The position numbers and the translations under genes are program-made. Source: Fidelibacterota bacterium (GTDB lineage Bacteria > Fidelibacterota > Fidelibacteria > Fidelibacterales > Fidelibacteraceae). From it: a stretch of DNA of 7,466 nucleotides. Where the stretch lies: contig JAGLUM010000277.1 in the NCBI GenBank assembly GCA_023134755.1, positions 1-7,466 on the forward strand. The letters run 5' to 3'. This document shows, one piece after another, positions 1-5,777 of the stretch. Under the pieces are notes generated by a model. The model worked only from the letters and a program-made list of their open reading frames with translations. It made no database searches and was not told the DNA's origin. Position 1 is the first letter of the stretch; the number at the start of each line of letters is the position of its first letter.

Positions 1-2325
1 GGGTATAAAGAAATTACGGCTATCGTTCGGGATAACGCGAAAAATACCATTAATATCAATATTCATAAGCAATCGGACGCAAATACTGTTCAAGTATGTA
101 ATGAAGCAAACAGCGCTCTTGCAGATATCGAAAAAACGGTTGGAAATGGCGTTAAATTATTTGTTCATTTTGACCAATCGGAATTTATTCAGGAATCGGC
201 AAACAACCTTGCATCTACCGGTGTTTTAGCCTTTCTGCTGACAGGGATCGTGCTGTTTTTCTTCCTGCGTAATTTCAGAAGTTCCTTGATCGCTGCTATT
301 TCCGTACCGGTTTCGATCATTGTTACCTTTTTTGTTATGAGTCAATTGGGTGTTACCCTGAACATTATCTCTATGGCCGGTCTGGCCATTGCCATCGGGA
401 TGCTGGTAGATAACTCCGTGGTCGTCCTGGAAAATATTTTTCGCCGTAATCATGAGATCGGTGAACCAATTTATGAGGCTGCTGACAAGGGAGCTTCTGA
501 AGTTGGTACTGCAGTTATGGCTTCTACATTAACCACCTTATCTATCTTTATTCCCATGCTGTTTGTCGGGGGTATTGCCGGTATGATGATTGGCGATCTT
601 GCTTTGACAATTATTGTTTCATTATCTGTATCATTGCTGGTTTCCTTAACACTGGTTCCTCTGATGGCCTCAAAATTACTTTCTAAGAAACAGCAAGGAC
701 ATAAAACAAAACTGATGAAAAAATTCGATGTCAGCATAGGCCGTTTCTTCGAGAGTTTTGGCAAAACATATCGAAGGGCTTTAAACTGGTCCCTGAATCA
801 TAAAAAGACAGTGGTCTTTTCTGTGCTGGTACTTTTCATTGTCAGTCTCGTGTTATTTGGACAAATTGGATTTGAATTTATGCCCAAAACGGATGATAAT
901 GAGATCAACTTTGAGGTTGAGCTCCCCGTAGGCACCGCGCTACCCACAACAGATGCTTATTTCAAGCAAATAGAATCTTTGGTTATCACTACGGTCCCCG
1001 AACTCGAAAACATCAATGTAAATTTCGGAAGACGCACCGGTCTGGCATCTATTTTCGGAGGTACGTCCAACAGCGGAAGGGTTTCTATTTCATTGATAGA
1101 CAAAATAGAACGGCAGCGTAGCAAGTTTGAGATCCAGGATGAACTGCGGAAGAAAATGAACGCTATCCCTGGTGTTAAGGCTACCTTTTCAAGCGGTGGT
1201 TTTATGGGTGCGAGCAGTGATCTTACCATTGAGATATATGGTCACGATCTAAACCAAGCAGAAGCGGTCGCAAATGAGGTCAAAGCTAAAATGAAGAACA
1301 TTCAGGGTCTTGTTGATATTAATTTATCTTTTTCCGATCCGCTACCGGAATACACCATTGAGATTGACCGTGAAAAAGCCGGGAAAATGGGTCTGAACGT
1401 CGTACAGATTGCCAGGATCGTGGAAGCCTCAGTTAGAGGGAAAGTTGCATCGGTCTACCGTGAAGGCGGCGAGGAATATATCATCTATGTGCAGCTCGAC
1501 CGTAAATTTCGCGAATCAGAGCAGGATATTAAAAGCATTTTTGTAAAGACACCTGCAGGCGAACAGGTACCGTTAAGTGCTATCGCATCCATCATTGAAA
1601 CAAGTGCTCCTGCATCTATTTTTCGAATAGATCAAAACCGTCTTGTTACCATTGACGCTAATGTCTCCGGGCGCGATTTGGGATCTGTTACTAATATGAT
1701 TAAAGAAGAAATAAAGACCGTTTCTATGCCGGCAGATTTCCGGATTGATATTACCGGCTCCGCGGAAGATATGCAGGAAACGGGTAGGAGTTTTTTGATT
1801 GCAATTATTATAGCTATTCTACTGGTTTACATGGTCATGGCATCGCAGTTTGAATCACTTCTAGACCCTTTTATTATTCTGTTTACCATTCCATTGGCTA
1901 TGATCGGTGTTGCCTTTGGTCTGTATATTACAAAAACAACTCTTAGCATGACGTCCCTGATCGGGTCAATGGTATTGGTGGGCATTGTGGTGAACAACGG
2001 TATTGTGTTGATTGACTACATAAACCGGCTTATTCGGAAAAACAAGATGCATGTAACAGAGGCTATCCTTGAAGGATGCCAGACCCGTTTACGTCCGGTC
2101 CTGATGACAGCATTGACTACAATCCTTTCCATGATACCGCTGGCGCTGGAGCTGGGATCCGGTGCAGAGCTTTGGGGGCCCATGGCACGGACCATTATTG
2201 GAGGGTTGTTTACATCAACTTTCCTGACACTTTTCTTTGTTCCAATCTTATTTGATACATTCCAACACGGCAGGATGGAACAAAAACTCAGTAAATCAAA
2301 TTTAGATTATGAGCCTGAAGCATAA
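1..2325 (+). CDS. RND-family inner-membrane efflux transporter, C-terminal 774 residues (5' end outside window)
   Basis: This is the inner-membrane pump of a tripartite efflux system, which exports drugs, lipids or metals using the proton gradient together with a periplasmic adaptor and an outer-membrane channel. The frame is open from base 1 to the TAA at 2323-2325, so the GTG at 250 is internal and not a start. AcrB-type pumps are about 1,050 residues, so roughly 280 are missing on the left. The fragment begins in the porter domain. TM2 follows at about residues 74-90, and the TM4 motif GMLVDNSVVVLENI at about 133-146. The second periplasmic half begins near the MPKTDDNE motif (about 294-301). 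TM10 carries VGIVVNNGIVLIDY, and the TM11-12 region carries RLRPVLMTALT and ends with FFVPILFDTF. Of the AcrB proton-relay residues, Asp407 is matched by D137 and Thr978 by T703; Asp408 and Lys940 are replaced by Asn. These Asn variants are familiar in many non-proteobacterial homologues. Family is certain; substrate, and the choice between drug and metal subclass, cannot be told. The partner adaptor is not in the window and may lie upstream. Confidence 0.95.
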   Translation, partial: GYKEITAIVRDNAKNTININIHKQSDANTVQVCNEANSALADIEKTVGNGVKLFVHFDQSEFIQESANNLASTGVLAFLLTGIVLFFFLRNFRSSLIAAISVPVSIIVTFFVMSQLGVTLNIISMAGLAIAIGMLVDNSVVVLENIFRRNHEIGEPIYEAADKGASEVGTAVMASTLTTLSIFIPMLFVGGIAGMMIGDLALTIIVSLSVSLLVSLTLVPLMASKLLSKKQQGHKTKLMKKFDVSIGRFFESFGKTYRRALNWSLNHKKTVVFSVLVLFIVSLVLFGQIGFEFMPKTDDNEINFEVELPVGTALPTTDAYFKQIESLVITTVPELENINVNFGRRTGLASIFGGTSNSGRVSISLIDKIERQRSKFEIQDELRKKMNAIPGVKATFSSGGFMGASSDLTIEIYGHDLNQAEAVANEVKAKMKNIQGLVDINLSFSDPLPEYTIEIDREKAGKMGLNVVQIARIVEASVRGKVASVYREGGEEYIIYVQLDRKFRESEQDIKSIFVKTPAGEQVPLSAIASIIETSAPASIFRIDQNRLVTIDANVSGRDLGSVTNMIKEEIKTVSMPADFRIDITGSAEDMQETGRSFLIAIIIAILLVYMVMASQFESLLDPFIILFTIPLAMIGVAFGLYITKTTLSMTSLIGSMVLVGIVVNNGIVLIDYINRLIRKNKMHVTEAILEGCQTRLRPVLMTALTTILSMIPLALELGSGAELWGPMARTIIGGLFTSTFLTLFFVPILFDTFQHGRMEQKLSKSNLDYEPEA

Positions 2326-2331
2326 TATAAT

Positions 2332-2366
2332 GATCGCGGAATAGATATAAAGTCTGTTCCGTGATC
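2332..2366 (+). terminator. 15-bp hairpin after the RND gene; possible terminator or leader structure of the next gene
   Basis: The arms 2332-2346 and 2352-2366 pair over 15 positions around a 5-nt loop (2347-2351). Twelve pairs are Watson-Crick and three are G-T. All three wobbles are G-U in the plus-strand RNA but would be C-A mismatches in the minus-strand RNA, which suits a structure acting in the plus-strand transcript. It starts 7 bases after the pump's stop codon. The T-tract after it is only TTT (2367-2369), so it is a poor classical intrinsic terminator. It also ends just before the weak Shine-Dalgarno of the acetyltransferase gene, so attenuation, RNA stability or translational control are alternatives. 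The fold is seen in the sequence; its role is inferred. Confidence 0.5.
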
Positions 2367-2379
2367 TTTGGAAACGCAA

Positions 2380-2838
2380 ATGCAACATGTTTTAGAAAAT
2401 ATTGAACTAAAAACCTATGAATACGGATTTGCCATTTACCGTGAAAGCGTTAAGTTACGTAATCAAATTTTACTTGAACCACTGGACCGTAGTGAACCGG
2501 TTTCAGATTATGATTTTCCGGAAAAAGATATCTATATTGGCGCCTTCCTTGGAGAGCGTCTGCTTGGAACGTTGGTGTTGACCCCTGTGGACAGCAGTAC
2601 AGCGAAAATGCGCCAGCTGGCTGTACATGAGCGTTTTCGCAAACAGGGCATTGGGCACGCTCTGGTGGAAAAATTCGAAAATATTGCCCGACATCTGGGC
2701 TTTACCAAGATAGTGCTACATGCCCGTGAATCTGCTGTGTTATTTTATAAGCATCTTGATTATATACGCATTGGTAAGCGCTTTGTTGAAGTGGATCTTC
2801 CTCACTGGAAAATGGAGAAAAATCTGCTGTTGCCCTGA
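2380..2838 (+). CDS. GNAT-family N-acetyltransferase, 152 aa
   Basis: A cytoplasmic enzyme predicted to move an acetyl group from acetyl-CoA to an amine on an unknown acceptor. It is a single GNAT domain of normal length. The acetyl-CoA pyrophosphate-binding motif A is at residues 79-92 (RQLAVHERFRKQGIG), with R87-x-x-G90-x-G92 fitting the R/Q-x-x-G-x-G/A consensus. Motif B, LHARESAVLFYKHLDY, is at 113-128. The C-terminal VEVDLPHWKMEK (136-147) resembles the 'E-x-G-I-P-H-x-x-M' ending of ElaA/YjcF-like GNATs. I chose ATG 2380 because GGAA (2370-2373) lies 6 bases upstream; an in-frame TTG at 2368 would add four residues but abuts the hairpin and has no ribosome site, and a stop at 2362-2364 closes the frame further up. 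The gene is 54 bases downstream of the pump and separated from it by a hairpin, so co-transcription is uncertain. Family is secure; substrate unknown. Confidence 0.9.
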   Translation: MQHVLENIELKTYEYGFAIYRESVKLRNQILLEPLDRSEPVSDYDFPEKDIYIGAFLGERLLGTLVLTPVDSSTAKMRQLAVHERFRKQGIGHALVEKFENIARHLGFTKIVLHARESAVLFYKHLDYIRIGKRFVEVDLPHWKMEKNLLLP

Positions 2839-2861
2839 TTTTGTGTTCTCATACACAAAAT
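2838..2861. terminator. AT-rich 9-bp perfect hairpin at the end of the acetyltransferase gene
   Basis: The arms 2838-2846 and 2853-2861 are exact inverted repeats around a 6-nt loop (TCTCAT). The first base of the stem is the last base of the stop codon. The stem has only two G-C pairs and there is no T-run behind it (next bases TACTTCCTATTT), so it is at best a weak terminator or a 3'-end stabilising structure. It may mark the boundary between the acetyltransferase gene and the outer-membrane protein gene. Chance is possible in such AT-rich sequence. Confidence 0.35.
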
Positions 2862-2929
2862 ACTTCCTATTTAAGCGAAAATAATGATAATTTATTTGGA
2901 TTTTTTATCCCCTGAACGTAAAATTCATA

Positions 2930-5533
2930 ATGAAATTTTTTCGCATAATTATTATTTCGTTTATTCTCCTGTCTGCTTTTCTGCTTGGCGCAGAAGCCAG
3001 AGAATATATTGCGGTTCGTACGAGCAATCCGCCCGTGATTGATGGGAAATTGGATGATGCTTGTTGGGAAACCGTAACTTCTTCCAGAGATTTCCGTATG
3101 CATTCACCCTATGACGATCGCCCGGCCACCTTTGATACGGAATTTTCTGTTATCTATGATGACAACAATCTTTATATCGCCGTACGGGCTCACGATCCGA
3201 ACCCTGACAAGATCTTCCGGCAAATCGCCCGGCGTGATCATGTCGAAACGGAATTTATCAGTGTTTGCATTGACAGTTATCACGATAAAAACACTTGTTA
3301 TTGTTTCTTTGTGAACGCATCCGGGGTTATGGGGGATCTTTTTGTATCGAAAAATGGGGGATCCCTGGATGATAGTTGGGATGCCATCTGGTGGGCAAAA
3401 ACCCAAATCGATGAAGAAGGCTGGATCGCGGAATTCCGCATTCCTTTGTCTCAATTACGCTTTGTAAATGCTGATGAGCAAATTTGGGGCTTTGATGTGA
3501 TGCGCTCTGTCCATCGCAACAGCGAAGAAAGTTTTTGGATGGAACATCCTCAGGATGCTTCCGGTTTTATCCATAATTTTGGTATCTTGCGCGGATTGCA
3601 CAATATTAAAGCCCGGAAAGTCATGGATATTTATCCCTATGCTGTGAGCAATCTTGACATCTATGAAGCCGAAGAAGGTAATCCTTATATGGACGGTACT
3701 GATATAAAATTCAACGGCGGTATCGACGGAAAGATTGGATTGACTAATAATTTTACCATGGATTTTACCATCAATCCGGATTTCGGCCAGGTGGAAGCGG
3801 ATCCTGCGACCGTGAATCTTACCGCTTTTGAGACCTTTTTCGGTGAACGCCGGCCTTTCTTTATTGAGGGAAATAATATTACAAGTTTTTCACTGGATGT
3901 CAATGGCGGAGAGGAACAGCTTTTCCATTCGCGGCGTATTGGCCGTTCTCCGCATTACTGGCCATCCCTCGGTAATAATGACTACGCCAAAGTACCCCGG
4001 GCAACGGATATTCTCGGTGCTGCTAAGATAACAGGCCGAACAGAAAGCGGACTGAATATCGGGATCGTTGAGGTGGTTACCCAGAAAGAATATGCCGATA
4101 TTTCCCGCTCCGGGGTAGAATCGCGGGAAACCGTGGAACCGTTGACCAATTATACCATTGTCGCTCTGCGTCAGGACTTGAACCAAGGCAGCACCCAAGT
4201 GGGTGGTATTCTTACTGCAGTAAACCGTAATTTGAATGAAGAGCATCTTGATTTTTTACATAAACAAGCATATACCGGTGGTTTTGATTTACGACACTAC
4301 GGTAAGGATCGTCTCTGGCGGGCGGATATTCGCACCTATGGATCTTACGTTCAAGGTTCAAAAAATGCGATTTCTTTAACACAGCTTTCTTCTTCTCATC
4401 TTTTTCAACGTCCGGATGCCGATTGGATAAATTATGATACCTCGCGCACCTATCTAATGGGACATGGTGGTTCTGCACGCATCGGTAAATTCTCCGGTGC
4501 TCTTCAGGCCGCGTTTAAAGTTCAATGGAAATCACCCGGCTTGGAACTTAATGACGTGGGTTTTGTCGGTGGAACCGATAACATTTCACAAAATATTTGG
4601 CTGAATTATCGTAAGAATGAGCCATTCTCTATATTCCGAAACTTCAATACCACCTTAACCCAATGGAATAACTGGAATTTTGGTGGCTTGCATCAAAACT
4701 CGGGTATTAAGCTCCAAATGGAGACTCGATTCAAAAATCTTATGGGTCTTGATCTTGGGATTGAGGTTAATTCTAAATTTTTGAGTTCTACTGCCTTGCG
4801 TGGAGGGCCTCGACTACTTATGCCGGGCTCGCAATATACGTGGATGTGGTTCGGTACCGATTATACCAAAGACCTGCATGGGTGGATGCTTTTTATAGGT
4901 GGTGCTAATAAAGACGGTCTGCATCACAGCCAACGATTTGAATCAGAGATTTACTGGAAGATCAGTCAAAATGTGAATATGTCCGTATGTGCGAATTGGG
5001 GCCAAACCCATGATGTGTTTCAGTATGTTACCAAGGTTGATTATTATGGTGATCTCCGGTATATCCTGGCACAGATCCATCAGGAATTAGCCAGCATACA
5101 ACTCGGCATCAATGTCAATATTACACCCGAGATATCCCTTGAATACCGTGGCCGTCCTTATTTTGTCAGTGGAAAATACAATGATTTCAAGGTCGTGACG
5201 GATGGAGATAATCCGGTATATGAAGATCGCTTTGATCTCTTTACAGATAATATTACCCTGAACAATGGTGTTTATTATTGTGATGAAGATCGCAATGCAT
5301 CCCTTGATTATTCTTTTAATAATCCGAACTTTATCTACAGTTCTTTTCAATCTAACCTTGTTTTTCGCTGGGAATACCAGCCCGGATCTACCCTCTTTCT
5401 GGTCTGGTCCCTGAACAATGATGTCGGCAGTGACGGGAACCGGATCATTTTATCGGAAAATATTCAAGCCCTGAATGATGAGATACCTTACAATGTATTT
5501 CTTATGAAAGTGTCCTATAGACTGGGACGCTGA
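2930..5533 (+). CDS. Exported CBM9-like / DUF5916 protein, probable outer-membrane beta-barrel, 867 aa
   Basis: The N-terminus is a signal peptide: MKFFR, then a hydrophobic core (about residues 6-20), with likely cleavage after AEA at 21-23. Residues about 34-225 look like the carbohydrate-binding family 9 fold often found in this architecture: PPVIDGKLDDACWE (34-47), DDNNLYIAVRAHDPNP (77-92) and a Trp-rich DDSWDAIWWAKTQ stretch followed by GWIAEFRIPLSQLRF (164-178). The DUF5916 hallmark follows: NPDFGQVEADPATVNLTAF (282-300) and ETFFGERRPFFIEG (301-314). The remaining 550 residues are rich in alternating aromatic and polar strands and end in FLMKVSYRLGR, as expected for a membrane barrel. 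There is no TonB box or plug domain that I can see. The family is common in FCB-group bacteria and has no settled function; glycan binding is only suggested by the CBM9 resemblance. Four cysteines in the CBM9-like region (45, 113, 123, 125) are unusual for an exported protein. No Shine-Dalgarno precedes ATG 2930; the start is chosen because the signal peptide follows at once. Confidence 0.88.
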   Translation: MKFFRIIIISFILLSAFLLGAEAREYIAVRTSNPPVIDGKLDDACWETVTSSRDFRMHSPYDDRPATFDTEFSVIYDDNNLYIAVRAHDPNPDKIFRQIARRDHVETEFISVCIDSYHDKNTCYCFFVNASGVMGDLFVSKNGGSLDDSWDAIWWAKTQIDEEGWIAEFRIPLSQLRFVNADEQIWGFDVMRSVHRNSEESFWMEHPQDASGFIHNFGILRGLHNIKARKVMDIYPYAVSNLDIYEAEEGNPYMDGTDIKFNGGIDGKIGLTNNFTMDFTINPDFGQVEADPATVNLTAFETFFGERRPFFIEGNNITSFSLDVNGGEEQLFHSRRIGRSPHYWPSLGNNDYAKVPRATDILGAAKITGRTESGLNIGIVEVVTQKEYADISRSGVESRETVEPLTNYTIVALRQDLNQGSTQVGGILTAVNRNLNEEHLDFLHKQAYTGGFDLRHYGKDRLWRADIRTYGSYVQGSKNAISLTQLSSSHLFQRPDADWINYDTSRTYLMGHGGSARIGKFSGALQAAFKVQWKSPGLELNDVGFVGGTDNISQNIWLNYRKNEPFSIFRNFNTTLTQWNNWNFGGLHQNSGIKLQMETRFKNLMGLDLGIEVNSKFLSSTALRGGPRLLMPGSQYTWMWFGTDYTKDLHGWMLFIGGANKDGLHHSQRFESEIYWKISQNVNMSVCANWGQTHDVFQYVTKVDYYGDLRYILAQIHQELASIQLGINVNITPEISLEYRGRPYFVSGKYNDFKVVTDGDNPVYEDRFDLFTDNITLNNGVYYCDEDRNASLDYSFNNPNFIYSSFQSNLVFRWEYQPGSTLFLVWSLNNDVGSDGNRIILSENIQALNDEIPYNVFLMKVSYRLGR

Positions 5534-5539
5534 CGCGAA

Positions 5540-5574
5540 GATTCAAGGTCCAAGAATCAAGATACAAGTGAAAA
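5540..5574. repeat. Degenerate 7-bp tandem repeat, about four to five units
   Basis: Reading from 5540 in steps of seven gives GATTCAA, GGTCCAA, GAATCAA, GATACAA and a weaker GTGAAAA. The first four keep G at position 1 and CAA at positions 5-7, with variation confined to positions 2-4. The tract begins 6 bases after the stop codon of the outer-membrane protein gene and runs into a purine-rich stretch (5568-5601). Short intergenic heptamer arrays are known in other bacteria, for example the STRR repeats of heterocystous cyanobacteria. Whether this belongs to a genome-wide family here cannot be judged from one copy. Confidence 0.5.
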
Positions 5575-5596
5575 TAAAAAGAAAAACGTGAAGTGT

Positions 5597-5634
5597 GAAA
5601 ATTTGGATTGAATAAAATATATCCAATTGTTTTC
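5597..5634. terminator. Weak hairpin between convergent genes, possible terminator of the DUF5916 gene
   Basis: TTGGAT (5603-5608) pairs with ATCCAA (5621-5626) across a 12-nt AT-rich loop. After a small 1x3 internal loop the stem continues with GAAAA (5597-5601) against TTTTC (5630-5634). On the plus strand the 3' arm ends in TTGTTTT, which could serve as a short U-tract. The position, 64 bases after the stop codon of the plus-strand gene and ahead of the converging minus-strand gene, is where a terminator is expected. The large loop and low G+C make this a tentative call. Confidence 0.3.
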
Positions 5635-5672
5635 AACGCATATAACATTATATTTTGACCCCTGCCTCTCAA

Positions 5673-5775
5673 TCATTCTGCAAATCTCCGTTTCACTACA
5701 GCTTCAACCGCTCTGGGGAAATTCCACCAAGAAAGGTCTTTTCAACATCTCAATGACTTGACTTATTGACTCTTT
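5673..5775 (-). pseudogene. Possible decayed coding remnant of unknown family
   Basis: On the minus strand, 5775-5740 reads as SISQVIEMLK and then continues as PFLVEF and a stop. One frame over, 5741-5676 reads KDLSWWNFPRAVEAVVKRRF plus AE and then TGA (5673-5675). The two join if one base of the AAAA run at 5739-5742 is removed, giving IEMLKDLSWW and onwards. The joined peptide has a natural-looking composition (WW, an amphipathic AVEAVVKRRF stretch) unlike random intergenic translation. It has no start codon or ribosome site of its own that I can identify, and it lies directly after the stop of the secreted-protein gene. I do not recognise the family. It could be the tail of a lost gene, part of a mobile or repeated element, or coincidence. 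Confidence 0.22.
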
Positions 5776-5777
5776 TT

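Noticed and set aside
250..252. GTG as the start of a 691-residue pump gene
   Set aside because: The frame is open back to base 1, and the upstream translation is recognisable RND porter-domain sequence, so the codon is internal.
2863..2926. Promoter candidates before the DUF5916 gene: GATAAT at 2886-2891 with CTTCCT upstream, and TTTG at 2895-2898 with TAAAATTC downstream
   Set aside because: The -35 match of the first is poor, and the second would place the transcript start on the ATG. In such AT-rich sequence neither exceeds chance.
3329..3363. 10-bp direct repeat ATGGGGGATC at 3329-3338 and 3354-3363
   Set aside because: It lies inside coding sequence in two different frames with a 25-bp offset; it looks coincidental.
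3828..4478. Several open frames of 67-118 codons on both strands inside the DUF5916 gene
   Set aside because: They are out-of-frame shadows of a gene with strong family motifs; none has a ribosome site or recognisable product.
1..5533. The three plus-strand genes as one functional resistance or transport system
   Set aside because: Hairpins lie in both gaps, the gaps are 54 and 91 bases, and the acetyltransferase and DUF5916 families have no established link to RND efflux.
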